64,000 nt of DNA from Metaphire vulgaris. Lineage: Eukaryota > Annelida > Clitellata > Crassiclitellata > Megascolecidae. The translations under genes and the position numbers were made by a program. The notes under the pieces were generated by a model, which saw only the letters and a program-made list of their open reading frames with translations, made no database searches and was not told the origin of the DNA. Below are positions 1 to 12,333 of this stretch, one piece after another; position 1 is the first letter of the stretch, and each line of letters starts with the position of its first letter. The stretch is from NCBI GenBank assembly GCA_018105865.1, contig CM030869.1, forward strand, positions 3,347,025 to 3,411,024, read 5' to 3'.

Positions 1-33
1 ACACATCCTATCTGGAATATTATGCATTAAATT

Positions 34-75
34 GATTAAGTAAGGCAGATTAAGTAAGGCAGATTAAGTAAGACA
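34..75. repeat. Three tandem copies of a 14-bp unit
   Basis: GATTAAGTAAGGCA repeated three times; the last copy has one change. Confidence 0.8.
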
Positions 76-391
76 GAAGGTGAACAGGTGATGATGTCAT
101 CATGTGCATCAACCCCTCCTCCTCCTCGGCATCATGCGTCATCAGGCGCACACACCCTCTCCCTCCGGTTGACGACGTAATTTATGGACGACGCCTAATG
201 AGAAACAGCAGACAATAAATGGACATGAGAGGACAGGACAATTACATCAGAAGGCGCAAGAGAAAATGTTGTACAAAGTCATAGTGCAAAATAGTTTTTT
301 ATTGCTGGAAGCGAATTTGTCGATGACATTGTCTACGGATATGTCCATGTCTTTGTGGATATACACCAGGGCTAGCCTAATTCGTTTAGAC

Positions 392-1333
392 CAGTGTTTC
401 CCAAACTCTTGGTCGCGACCCAAAGTGGGTCGCAGGGCTCAGTCTAATGGATCGCGGGGTAGTGCGAAATTAGATTTGAAAATGCCCTTTTCTAACCAAT
501 ACCACAAAGTCACAAGCCTTGAAAGTTGCAAGTAGACTTAGGTTTTAAGAAATTTAAGAAATTTATATGCCTGCAATCCTCCATGCACGGCTTATATTAA
601 AATGATTAGGGTTTTATCGAATTTTAGTTGACAATATGTTTGCAGGGTCGCGGCATGTTACAAAGCCACTGAAGTCGGTCACAGTTCCGAAAAGTTTTGG
701 AAACCCTAGCCTATAGGGGTATCCAGTGTTTACCAACAAGGTCCGGTTGCTCCGCCCACTGGTGGGCAGAAACCATAGAAACCATTATTGTCTATTAATA
801 GACGCCAATTGCAGAAGCAGATTTCTTGCTGGTGGGCATAGATCAGTGACCATAGAGATTGTTCTGGATACTCCTATAGGTTATAGCCTATAGTACTTTT
901 AAAATTTTTCTTATTTCACAATAGCGCAAGGAAAGCCTATTCTGACCATTTTGCTATGAAACTCCACTAACAATGGGGAATCTCTTGTGTAACAAGCCAC
1001 TTCGTTTGTCGTTAAGCGATTTTGCATCACTCATAGGATTAACAGCGCTCATAAAAAAGGTATGTTCATCGCAAATATTGAAAAGATAATTTTCAAGAAA
1101 TTTCAAAATCTATTTCTATCCTTTTATCTTATTTGGCAAAAATATGAATAATTCTGAATAATATTTTTGCCATTATGTTTTGCCATTTATTCAAAACTCG
1201 GAAGAGTATTTTCAGCTAACGTTCGCCAGATGGCCAAATGCATTTAAAAAATACTACATGCTATGGTTAAGATCGCGGCACGTTACAAAACCTCTGAAGT
1301 GGAACGAGGTTCCAAAATGTTTGGGAAATCCTG
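392..1333. mobile_element. hAT-type element inserted into the previous one
   Basis: Ends CAGTGTTTCCCAAAC and GTTTGGGAAATCCTG. Flanked by GTTTAGAC (384-391) and GTTTAAAC (1334-1341), an 8-bp target duplication with one change. It has a second, internal copy of the right end at about 646-708, so it is itself rearranged. Confidence 0.7.
718..872. mobile_element. 155-bp MITE with perfect 8-bp target duplication
   Basis: Ends GGTATCCAG and CTGGATACT; CCTATAGG flanks both sides (710-717, 873-880). A second copy, about 88 % identical, is at about 42565-42719. Confidence 0.75.
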
Positions 1334-1876
1334 GTTTAAACGATCGTCCTCCATTGAAGACGCAATTTTGTTGGTGGGTCGGTGGGGGTATGCAGGCCCA
1401 GTCATCCTCAGCGTGGAACCGCCCCCTGGCGATTGGAAGGAGGGAAGTATATAGGAGGCGGAATCCAAGGAAGTCGGAACAGAGAAATAAGCTTATAGTG
1501 GCCAGGACCAGGCAATCCGAGGAGAGGAGACCGGTGTCTAATCTAGACTCCTGAACCTGGGGGGGACTGACAAGGCCGAGGGGAAGTCAGCTAGGGGGCT
1601 GCTGTTAGCTGATGTAATATGTCAAAATTTCCAGGGAGAATTTGAAATTTCCGGGTGGACGGGCAATTTTCCTCCCCCGGAAATGGCCTAGATTAAACCC
1701 TGGGGAGACCGACCGAAGCCAGGGCAATAGGTTGGGCTGGACGTCGTCGCAATGCGCTGACGGCGGACTATCTGCGACCGACGCGCATTGATTCGCTCTG
1801 AGTAATACACGCTACAACCGCTGCCCTGGAATTCTAGGCCCCGGATGGAAAAACAACCGACGACAACAGTGATTTG

Positions 1877-1926
1877 AGTGGACGCTTGGAGACACGCACA
1901 CACACACGCACACACACACACACTCA
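1877..1926. repeat. (CA)n microsatellite
   Basis: Imperfect CA/CGCA run. Confidence 0.8.
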
Positions 1927-2124
1927 CACAGTCAATTTGTCGTCCACCTCGTTTGCAGTATAGGAGGCGCCAGATCCTCTAGGACAACAGCTAATTATAT
2001 AACCCCATGCACCACCATCTTCCTGTCGCCGGCAGTTGATACGTTAGATCACATCAATAAACCTGGCCTTTGCTTTATCAAGGCTTTGGTCCACTCAATG
2101 CCCTACTGCCCTTAAAATCCGGGG

Positions 2125-2260
2125 CAGTGGCGGCTCCACATGGGGGCCCGTGCCTCTCCCTTATTGAATGTCTGTCCCAAGTGACCCTCCTGTTGGGTCC
2201 CTATACTTACTACTACTGTACATAGGCCTACCTAACAACAAATGGTTGATCCCCGTGCTC
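2125..2260 (+). mobile_element. hAT-type MITE, left part
   Basis: Starts CAGTGGCGGCTCCACATGGG; shares its interior with the complete copy at 2608-2783; no right end found. Confidence 0.6.
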
Positions 2261-2607
2261 CCCCCGTCCGTGGATACGTCAAAACACGTGCCTCCCGAAA
2301 GCCGCGCCCATTTTTAAAACCTAATTTCCCATCGCGGGAATTAAGGCGAAAATCTAGGTCTACAAAGGCACGAATAACTTAGCGAATTTATTTCTTCTTC
2401 CCTTTCATTCATTTTTACGACTTGCACCAATCCCCACTTGGAAAGGAATTAGCAAGGGGGACGGGGATTGGGGAATGAAGCAACAAGTGCTCCTCACCCT
2501 ACTGACTTTCTTAATCCGGTCCTGCAAGTGTAAGTCTCATTCATGACGGTATAAACTTCGCAATTACAGACAACATTATCAAAGACATGCTCATGTGGCT
2601 GTGAGGG

Positions 2608-2783
2608 CAGTGGAGGCTCCACAGGGGGGCCCGTGCCCCCTATTGAGTGCCTGACCCCCCCAGTGCCCCCTGTTGGGACCCTATACTTAATGCTACATAC
2701 ATAACAAATGGTTGGTCCCCCATGATTAGAAGTTGCCACGCCAACGGGCCCCCCCCACTTGCCAAATCCTGGAGCCGCCACTG
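2608..2783 (+). mobile_element. hAT-type MITE, complete, 176 bp
   Basis: TIRs CAGTGGAGGCTCC and GGAGCCGCCACTG; perfect 8-bp target duplication TGTGAGGG at 2600-2607 and 2784-2791. Confidence 0.85.
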
Positions 2784-3757
2784 TGTGAGGGTCGCTATAA
2801 AAATACCCGATAGACACGATATAGAAATATCAGGCAATATAATTAATGTACAATCAAGACACTCCATGTCAAAACAACGTGTTTGTCGTAGGGACACAGG
2901 ACAGGACCCCGTAAATGGTATAAGCTTAATATACTTACGATACACTGTGTCCACATTGAATGACGCCAAGTTAAAAGTTTTATCCAAAATTTATAGTACT
3001 TTATCCGCATTAAGTATCTTCTATTTTATACAAATTGTGGACATTTGAACAAAATCAGTCTTACAGTTTACGGTACTGTACAGTAACTCTAGCATGTAAA
3101 CATGGTCGTAAAACACGAGAGGCACGGCGGGGGACGGTCCCCCCGAATAATTAGTTGGCGGGGGACAGAGTATCAATTATCCCCCCAATGTTTTGGCCTA
3201 TATGGTAAAAAATTCTATCCTACCCTATGATGTTGATGCCAGAATTACGCCAAATCCACATTCTCTCATTTCGGATGACCTTTTTTTGCTTGTCAGGGAA
3301 AAATATAACAATATCAGGATGACCTTCTTTTTGGCTTGTCAAGACGTATTTCATGGACAATTTTAAGTCCCCACCATAATATGCAATATCCCCCCCCAAA
3401 TGGGAGGATATTTATATTTCTGGGGGGTCAACTTTTTAAAAATTATTCTATCCCCCCAATGTTGAAGCCAGGTTTACGCCCCTGCATGTAAAACCGTTAC
3501 TTCGGGTAAGTGGATACTCCGCTTAACTGAATACCATCGTGACGGTCCCAGGGCTATCCAGTTATGCGGAGTCGACTGTATAGTAATAATTGTTAAAATT
3601 TTAAATCGTAAAACGCAAGTTTCCACAATGGGAAAATCACCGTTGCGATCGCAGTACGTCGTCTGTCCTACAGTTTGTTGGAATGGTCATATTTCACTTG
3701 TGTGTGTATGCATGTGTGTGTGCATGCTAGCATGTTAACGGCTTAAACACAGAATAT

Positions 3758-3964
3758 CATTAGCGTCGCCACGGGGGTGGGCAAATGTGGGTAACTACCC
3801 CCTCCTCCCCCCCCAACCTGCCCCCAGACCACCTACACCAGATTCGCGCAAATCCAGTGAGAAACTTTTTGTGGAAGGGGTGGAGGATGGGTAAGGAATC
3901 TGACACGCTAGCCCCCATTTCCCTCCACCCCCACCCCAACCAAACTTTCCTGGCGACGCCACTG
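3758..3964. mobile_element. hAT-type MITE, 207 bp
   Basis: Ends CATTAGCGTCGCCACGG and CTGGCGACGCCACTG; perfect target duplication CAGAATAT at 3750-3757 and 3965-3972. Related to 18449-18599. Confidence 0.85.
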
Positions 3965-4722
3965 CAGAATATAACCTAGTATTTTGTTTTAACAGCTTTC
4001 GAAACTTATCTGTCAGCCATATCGTGTAGGCCTAATCACTGTATCAGAAACTTATGGAGAGTTTATCAAGTTTATGCTTGAGACCCGGCTTGCGTTAGAG
4101 GATTTACGGTCCAAAGGTTTGAGTATAATAGAAAAGAGTTTACAAAAAGAGCTCCTATGCTTGGGCGTAAACATCAATTAGGCACATGAGCCGCTCGTAT
4201 TTTTGAGAGGCTACCATAGGGAAGGGGAAGGCAGAGACGTTTAAAAGGAAAATTTATCACTACACTAAACTCAGAAAATGTGTGGACATCTGCGTAAAAA
4301 CACGCAAGAAAGGTCGTCTGGAAAATGTTTCACTGCACAGAGCGCAGAAAATTGTCGTTTTAACACTGCACATTTTAAATTTATTACAGCATATTTTGTG
4401 TATCACTGCACGTTAAAACTGGCCCTGGGGAAGGTACAGTATATGTGTTAGGCCCCCACTTTTTCATCCTAGTCTACGCCAGATGCTATACTAGGCATTC
4501 GGCTCTTAAGAGCGCTTAAAGATCGATCCTAGCATAATAACGCTGAAGTTCCCAACATTTTTGGATTGCGGACTTTTATTCTGTTCCCAGCTTAGCTCGC
4601 GGACCACATCATTTAACAAGTAAATGTCACAGTTAATATTTAATCAGGACTTTCTTCAGTGGTAGGCCTAACGCAAGGGAACGGCGTTCCCACACATTTT
4701 TTGTCAGATTGTATATATATGC

Positions 4723-4899
4723 CAGGGGCGAAGCGACGGGGGGTATATCGGTATATATACCCCCCCCCCAAATCAGTCTATCTTAAAGTTTTTATGTGAT
4801 TTACATGTGGTTTATATGATTTATGTGGTTTACAGTTAAGATTTATACCCACCCAAAATATTTATACCCTCCCAAATCAAATTCCTGGCTACGCCCCTG
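4723..4899. mobile_element. hAT-type MITE, 177 bp
   Basis: Ends CAGGGGCGAAGCGAC and GGCTACGCCCCTG; flanks ATATATGC / ATATAGGC (one mismatch). Same family as 16563-16751. Confidence 0.8.
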
Positions 4900-6110
4900 A
4901 TATAGGCCTAATTAAGGGTAGGGTCTATGTAACAATGCGTTTAGGAACGCACAAATATATGGCGTTCCTACGCCTGTTGCTGTTGATGAGTAATAAAGGT
5001 CATCGCCACTTTTTGACATTTGATATATCACTAAAAAAGATATCATCATCGCTAAAAAATAGAGTGTCAAAGCGTTTTAGGGGCCCGTCACTGCTCTGCC
5101 CAGGGGCCCGGAATTTCTGAATTTCTCTCGATCACGGTCCTGAAAATGAGTTTCTAAACCTTTTTCATAGAAAAAGCACTGTATTTAATTAAAATAACAG
5201 TTGGCTAGCGGCTCTAGCTCTATGACGACTTGTGTGTTGTGTTTGTTTATAGACGCGTCCGTATCAAAGACGATGGGCGTCTATGTGTGTTTGTATGTGT
5301 GTTTGGCTCCTCCTTTCTCAACCAGGGCTTGCCACCGGCTATGGCGGAGTTCTATGACGACTTACTACGATTCGGACAATCATAATCAATAAAAAATTGA
5401 ATAAATGGTGTTGCATTACTGCAGTGTTTATTCTAGACCTTCTCGGGGGTGAATTCCCCTTCCCCAAGTTTGAAATTCTCCTCCAAATTTTGAAATTTTG
5501 ACAAGTAGGCCTATAGTATGGCCTCCTCAATGTCTGTCCCCCCCAAAAATGCTAAACTTCTCCCAATGTCTAGGTGCCTAGAATAAACCCTGCATTACTG
5601 TTAGATTAATTGGACACTCCTTTCCAGAATCAACCACTTCGTCAAATTATCTCAAATATAATTACTGCTACTGAGATAGGCCTATATTATGTGCTTACTT
5701 TGTTTTGCACAAACTGTCAATAATTTGCGAAAGGCAACAAAATCGTGACTTCCTTGTAATACAGTAACGACTATTGCTACAGTATGTGCATAACAACGCT
5801 AAGATTCAGCGGAGTGATGAACAAATTAGAACCATGTTTTCTTGAGCTTCCATCTTCATTGCGCCAAATCGATATAGATTATTGTCAAACTAAACTGTCT
5901 CTATTTTATTCTAGAGCGTTCGAAATGCCGCACAATTGGTGAGCCAGTTGAAAGGACACTAAATGCTGTCTTTTTAAAAATCTATTCTATGCCAAATATG
6001 GCTGCAAAGTCGATCGAGAGATGAGTCGTGTATTAATTACGTGGAGAATAATGTTTTTATGCAAGATAGACTCCTAGGCAACTTTGCCCAGCCAAATCTG
6101 ATCAATCATT
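4900..6110. other. No gene or clear repeat seen
   Basis: AT-rich sequence; short open frames on both strands have no recognisable domain. Around 5440-5600 are fragments resembling the CCCCAAA-rich interiors of nearby MITEs. Confidence 0.5.
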
Positions 6111-6113
6111 AAC

Positions 6114-6193
6114 CTCTTAACCGTGTATTTAACTGTAACTCAATGTAAAATGGACGGATAGGCTATATCCGGGATCTCCAGTTAAGGGGTAAA
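6114..6193. mobile_element. piggyBac-like palindromic MITE, family A (degenerate)
   Basis: Starts TTAACCTCTTAACCGTG and ends CCAGTTAAGGGGTAAAA; interior matches the other family A copies (AACTCAATGTAAAATGG). Confidence 0.65.
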
Positions 6194-6290
6194 ATGAAGC
6201 ATGGTCATCTTTACATTATATTCCGTCAGAAATCGGAGGCCTACTAATATTTCTTTTCGAATTTCATATACACGTCTTAGTCTTCTGCCA

Positions 6291-6562
6291 CCAGAGACGT
6301 CATTTCACTGTTTTTCGGGGGGGGGGGGACACTTTCGACCTGACAAGTTACAAGTTTGCGAAAAAGCTGACGACCTTTTTTTTGCTTGTCAGCCAGTTTT
6401 CACGGTTAGTTAAAGTAGTTACTTCAAATTACTCGACATCATCAAGCACTCCTTTAGGGCGTGTACAATCTAAATAACACAAACATTGGCAAAAAAAATG
6501 TTCCCTCAAAATCAGGGGGGAGCAAATGCCCCCATTCCCCCCAAATGACGTCCCTGTCTGCC
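6291..6562. mobile_element. MITE with GACGTCATTT ends
   Basis: Left end AGAGACGTCATTTCACTG, right end CAAATGACGTCCCTG, G/C-run interior. A related element is at 20294-20642. Superfamily not determined. Confidence 0.55.
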
Positions 6563-6632
6563 ACGTGAAATACTCCGGCCGACGGTGTTAGTATATATCT
6601 AGATATTATTAGGTAGCTCTAGTATATCTATC

Positions 6633-6806
6633 CAGTGGCGGCTCCACAGGGGGGTCCGGGGGGCCCGTGCTCCCCTATTGAGTGCCTGGCCCCTGTTGGG
6701 ACCCTATACTTAATACTACATACATAACAGCAAATGGTTGGTCCGCCATGATTAGAAGTTGCAACCCCAACGGCCTCCCACTTGCCAAATTCTGGAGCCG
6801 CCACTG
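6633..6806 (+). mobile_element. hAT-type MITE, 174 bp
   Basis: Ends CAGTGGCGGCTCCA and GGAGCCGCCACTG; flanks TATCTATC / TATTTATC. Same family as 2608-2783. Confidence 0.85.
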
Positions 6807-6809
6807 TAT

Positions 6810-7800
6810 TTATCGTATGATTTATATTACTTATTGTTTTTGGCGGCTTGACTGTCAGTCTGTCACACATTAATTTCAGTACTGTTAATGTTAAAACTAT
6901 GAAGTGTCGCTGAATATTTATGATTGCTCCCGCGGACCCACGCCATATCCTCCGCGGATCCCCTTCGGTCCGCGGACCACAGTTTGGTAACCGCTGTATT
7001 AAGGGCACATAAATATATAGTTACTTCATGCTGTTCGCATTACCGCTTTAATAAAAAAAATACGAGCAGTGAACTTGAATCGCAGTTGGGTGAATAGGCA
7101 TTCAAGGCCATGAGCGCGGGCAGGCACAGCCTTGGTCTCGGCTCTGATTTAAGTTAACCCAGTACCCCTACGCAGGCGGTCATGCTTAACCCCGATGTTG
7201 GGCTGGTGTTGCGGGTCAGGGTCATGTTTTGATATTCGTTTAAGCATTATTGATCTAAACAGGAACTAGGTCAGTCAACAAGCCTTCTTATTGGTCGCCG
7301 CAAACGAGGCAGTGGCCTCTTTCGCAGATGCTCGTCAGCAGTACTGCCGCTCGCAACTGTAAAATCTGCAAAACACTGCGGCAACAACGATAGAAAATGG
7401 TAGATCAAGGCATTACTGGAACTTCTCTGGAAGTATACTTGCTTGTGAAAAATTATTATTGCAAACAATTTAAAATTTCGGGTTTAAATGAAAATTCACA
7501 TAAATTTAACAAAACTGATAAAATAAAAAAGACATAGAGGCTGGTGAAGAAATCTCGACTTGTCTCCAGTGTTTCTAGACCAGTGTATTTTAGATAATAA
7601 ATTTGTAAATAGCTTAATTTAATTGTTAAAATGTCAATTTTTTGCATTTAGTTATATTATAGTAGTGTTTTGCATAAAAACTGAAATTTTCTAACGCTAA
7701 TTATTTTGGAGATGTTCTGGTAAATCAGTAGGAATAACTTAATAAGGAGCTTCTGCGGAGTTGTCTGTGTAAGCGCTAGAGAAATTTACGAGATTTTAAT
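6810..7800. other. No gene seen
   Basis: Contains a fragment resembling hAT ends (about 6920-7000, GGACC-rich) and otherwise unassigned AT-rich sequence. Confidence 0.4.
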
Positions 7801-7819
7801 TACTTAGAATCCGGTAGCA

Positions 7820-8150
7820 TCGGCGGTGTTCATCCGGGTCTTTGCAATGTTTGCGAAAAACATTGGACGCTGCTTCTGTATTGAGTTATGGCCGTTGTCG
7901 TCCCCTCTATGCCGTGTTCGTATTCTATTTTATCCCCTCGATCGACCTAAGATCCCTCGTAATCTATTCGACGGATCGCCCGGGTGCCATTCTCCCGATG
8001 TATCGTCGCCGTCCGCTTTCCCCCGACCGACCGCGACGACGACCCCCGCAGTTGAAATTTCCAGGGGCATCGTGACCACCGCGATCCTTGAATATGGGGT
8101 CGCTAAGTCCCCGCGTGGACGGTCATTTTTTCATTTGCTTGGCAGATTGA
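7820..8150 (+). promoter_or_regulatory. CpG-rich patch, possible promoter or first exon of the receptor gene
   Basis: The only strongly CpG-rich stretch in the first 11 kb, 3 kb upstream of the first recognised receptor exon. CpG-rich patches also mark the DIP2 5' end in this window. It carries a 180-codon open frame (7826-8368) with no recognisable domain and no hydrophobic signal peptide ending in a phase-1 donor, so I do not call it coding. An untranslated first exon or promoter is equally possible. Confidence 0.25.
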
Positions 8151-8399
8151 TGAGTTATTTTCGGATAAATATCGGAATATCGGGAGCTTCGATACTGTCA
8201 GCCCTACCAAGCGCTATATCAATTGCTGAAAAGTTGGGTTTGATTTTGACTGAAACCGAAGGGCTATTGCTGTGTCTAGTTGTGGCGTTGCCGAGCGGAA
8301 ATTTCCGCCAACTGTTATTGAAAAATTGCTTGCCAGTTGTTTTTGTATCCCATGTAATAATTTGTTGAGCTGGGTTTTTGCTCGTGACAATGAATACCT

Positions 8400-11130
8400 C
8401 TAAACTAGTTGGGGACTAGGACCCAGCTGTTTGTGTGTTTGTGTGAACACTCATATTTCTGCCCTAGCTTAACCACCAGTCTGTCACTTGATTGTCCAGC
8501 CAGATATCTGAAGCTGGAGTAATTTCCTATGCAGTTAAGGTCTGGTGTGCTATCAGCTGATGCTGCTTCTGTACATTTTGAAATGGTGCATGGATTGGAC
8601 TGATGATTGGATAAATATTGTTCTACATTATTGTATATAAGAATGGCACTTGACTAAATTGATTGACACTGACTGTGATGCCGTTTCTTTGCCAGGCACG
8701 GCTGTTATTGACCAGGGTCAATGTTGTATATCGTCCTTAGCGCTCTACAGGAACTAATTATGCACGTTGCCTCACGTCCATAGTGGTCAATGTGTTAGGC
8801 GTAGCATAGAAATTAGATAAGATAATTTGTTTTGAGTTGCTTGGAAGGTATTAGCGTGCGCGAAGACCATTTTAGAAATTGCCACTTAACTGTATATTTT
8901 GACCATGTGAGAATCTTGCCACAATCATTTTTCTTCCAAGATTTTTCTATGCAGCAGAATGCATTTCTCTGTTTATTTCTTTCATTTGTCAAGCTATTGA
9001 TTTTGTTGTCATTTGACGCTTCAGTATATATCTCTGAGTTTGCTGCCTTCCGTCTTATTCTTCTTCCTGACATTGTTCCTTGTACGATTTATGGTTCAAA
9101 ACAACTTTTCCTTCTGATAAGCTGATATTAAATCATGTGTCTAATAATATTGTACAAATTGTTGGCTCTGATTAAATTGACTATAGATTAAATATTTAAA
9201 AGGTTGTAACATCTGATGTGGTTTTATAAAAAAACATTATTTCTGTTCTTTATATAGAAATGGTTGGCAGGATTCGAGTAAATTCAAAAGCAGGACGATG
9301 GAAAAGCTTTGTCGTTTCTTCATAAGAGTGTCAAACACGATCATTTTTTCTCGTCAAGTAGCATTCCTGCAGCCTAGTGGTTAACTCAGGTGTCTAAAGA
9401 AACTCCTCAGTTATGTGAACAAATGTTGAAAGTTTTTTGACGGACATTGCGTTTAATGGAAGTAACAATGCTAACGCATCACCGTGGATTCCGACCCGAG
9501 CCACACCTGCGAGTTTTTCCCGGTCAGTCAAGATGGTCGACTCAACTGCTGATGGTTCTGTTTATCAAATTTATATGTGAGTTATTCTTTTGTCTTCTTT
9601 AGTAGAAATTTCCGCTACAAATTTTGAAGTTAATTTGAAACGTGGACGTATTAATTAGCATTTCTTCATATTTTTCACACATTATTTTGGTGATGCTGCA
9701 CCTTTTGCAAAATTTTAGTCACTGTACGGTCATGATGTAATGTTATGTATTGTAATTTAATGTGATGTAATGTATGATCTGTTGTAATGTTTTTATTCAA
9801 GATGATATTTTACATTTTACTTTTTACAGTTTCCATGTTTCAAGATGATATTTTACATGTTTTACATATTTTACATGATATACATGTTTACATTTTGCAT
9901 GTTTTACATGTTTTGTTTGTTTATGTTTGTGCTGAAATGTCTATTTGTATGAAATTTATAACTCTCTCCATTTTTCTACCAGAAATTTATTTTTCAGCCT
10001 TCAAGACTGCCCCATTGTTTAAGCATGCAAATATTTCCACTATGGTTTTTCATTAATTGTAATTTTAGACAGAAGTAGTTGAAATGTAATATAAATAGTT
10101 ATAGGAACTTTACCTGATCTGCAAGAATACAGACAAATCAGTAGAAAGCCTAGTAGATTCATGATTTTCTGTTAATTCACGCAATTCATTATGAATTTTT
10201 TATTTGTTAAACAAATTAGACTCCAATGCATATAATGTTGATGAAAGACGAGCAAAGTTATCAAGCACATCCTTTTGAAATATTTTATACCACACTAATT
10301 GAATTTGCATTTTTAGTTAATTGAAAAGTACAGTTAATGGTGAATTGAATGAATGAATGATTGAATGAATGAATGATTGATTGATTTATGTCACTTTTTA
10401 AATTATCAAGTCAAAACCAAAGGACAATGAAAGACTACAATATTCATATCATAAAAATAGCAACATAAGTCACTGAGTGTATACATTTGGGAGTCAATAT
10501 TAACAGAGAGATACTAAATGGAGAGGCAGAGGAAGATAATTAATTCAGTGTAATAAATCTGCCTTCCAATATAATAACATTGAGAATAGCATAGTTGTAT
10601 TATTCTAAATATTACGTTGATTTATAAATCAGAAAATGACACATGAACAAGTAGTGATGTGAATGAATAGGTTGACAGTGAGAGGGCAATAATTTCTGTG
10701 GAAAACTAATAGTTTATATGAAAAATAGCAAAAAATATGCAGTATTTTTCTGGTGGTTAAATTGAAATTTTGGGGAAATTGACATTCTATTGAATATCTG
10801 AAGTTTGAAGTTTATTTCCAATATTTCCAATATCATACATAACATTTATAACAAAACATGAAATTATATTTAAAAGAATAACAGCTGATTTAGCTAATAC
10901 AAATAATACATATGTTGGAAACAAGGAATCAAGTATACCAAAAGGGAAACCTAATTCCCGCCTAGCGGTACCTAGTATATTAATATTTTACATAGTAATT
11001 GATTAAGTAATGCAAGATGATGGACAAAATAAACATATACAACAAGTCAATATTGAAAGCTGTAAAAGAAGCCTAATAGATGTAAATTTATGCATCTCTA
11101 TTTATTTATCCTATTCGAAGATAGTATAAG
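8400..11130. other. AT-rich, no gene recognised
   Basis: Presumed upstream or first-intron sequence of the receptor. Holds imperfect TTTTACAT repeats (about 9800-9930) and a GAAT/GATT tetranucleotide tract (about 10345-10388). The missing signal-peptide exon may be here but cannot be recognised. Confidence 0.4.
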
Positions 11131-11155
11131 GAAAGGATGTGTCTTCTGTGCCTAG

Positions 11156-11512
11156 ACGGCTCTGTCCGAGTTTCCGTCGAGACGAGCATCTGCGAGTACA
11201 GCAACCCGACTAAATGCCTCGAGGATCCGGCGTACTGCAACCGGACAGAGTCCTGCGACCCGCCGGAACCCGGAAAGCGGTCGCACTGTTACGCGCTGTG
11301 GAACACCGGTTCCGGCGCTCCCGAGGTGCCGCTGAAGGGCTGCTGGCTGGACGATCCCGACTGCTACGGTCTTCTGTCTTGCGTCGGAAGCGAGAAGAAG
11401 AAAGACCAGTACTACTGCTGCTGTGAAGGAAACTACTGTAACTCGGTCCTCACGATCGGCACCAACGGCGCCCTCTCTGGTAACAGAACCAGAAAGCCGG
11501 ACACGACTTCTG
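11156..11512 (+). CDS. ACVR2: ACVR2 exon: extracellular activin-binding domain
   Basis: Acceptor ...CTGTGCCTAG before 11156; donor GTATGC after the G at 11512 (phase 1 at both ends). The 119 residues contain [10 protein letters not shown] and [10 protein letters not shown], the signature of the three-finger type II ectodomain. Twelve cysteines are present from ICEYS to NYCN, against ten in vertebrate ACVR2A; the two extra ones are in [10 protein letters not shown]. Two N-glycosylation sequons (both NRT) are visible. An ATG at 11137 lies upstream of the splice acceptor and is probably intronic. Confidence 0.93.
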
Positions 11513-11985
11513 GTATGCTTTTAGTTTGGTTTGGTTCAGTTTATTTTATTCCTTCTTCTTCGTCATCATACATATTACATTCAAAAGTTATATTAAAAAT
11601 ACAGTAATTTCAAAAATCCAAATAAATGATTTCAACAGATTAACATAGAGAACTTTAATCTGAACTAGTAGAGACATAAATTTAATACAGTGAAACCCGC
11701 TTAATTGCATAGGTGCCGTGCAAGCCTTGCTTATGCGATTAACTGAGCTATGCGAATAGCCGGGACGTCTGATAATTAATTGTACACACAAAACACTGGT
11801 TCGGGTTTTTATGCTGTTATGCGATTATGCGGGTTATGCAATTAAGTGGTATGCGATTAAGTGGGATCCACTGTACTTGAAAGAAAAGAAGAAATGAGGT
11901 TACTAAAGGGATCGGTAATACTGTAAGGAACTAACCAAAATTATTATATGTGGTATAATGTGTGTGTATATATATGTATATATAA

Positions 11986-12027
<42 letters not shown>

Positions 12028-12279
12028 TAATGCATGTTACTCTGTATTACATTGCTCGGGCAGGGGTGGTTAGGTGGAGTAAGGAGGCATGGTAGAGTAC
12101 TGGTAGGATTCTTGCCATGCAATCGAGGGTCGCGGTTTTGAAACGGACCCTAGTAACTGCGCAGTGACCCTAAGCAAGTTGTTCACCCCTAGTTGTATTG
12201 TCTGTCAGGAAAGCAACGGGAAACAACCTCACTTATCGCATCGGTTGACGATATTTAATTGGACCTGCCTTACTGTCAC

Positions 12280-12333
<54 letters not shown>

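Larger units (their letters stand above)
268..1430 (-). mobile_element. hAT-type MITE split by a nested insertion
   Basis: 268-391 and 1334-1430 are together the reverse complement of parts of the element at 61410-61781 (TIR CAGGGGCGGTTCCA). They are interrupted by the element at 392-1333. The 268 end is approximate. Confidence 0.7.

Noticed and set aside
1180..1554. 124-codon open frame
   Set aside because: Runs across transposon ends (element at 392-1333 and the outer hAT MITE), with no protein family match.
7826..8368. 180-codon open frame in the CpG-rich patch
   Set aside because: No recognisable domain and no usable splice to the receptor; long open frames are expected in GC-rich, stop-poor sequence.
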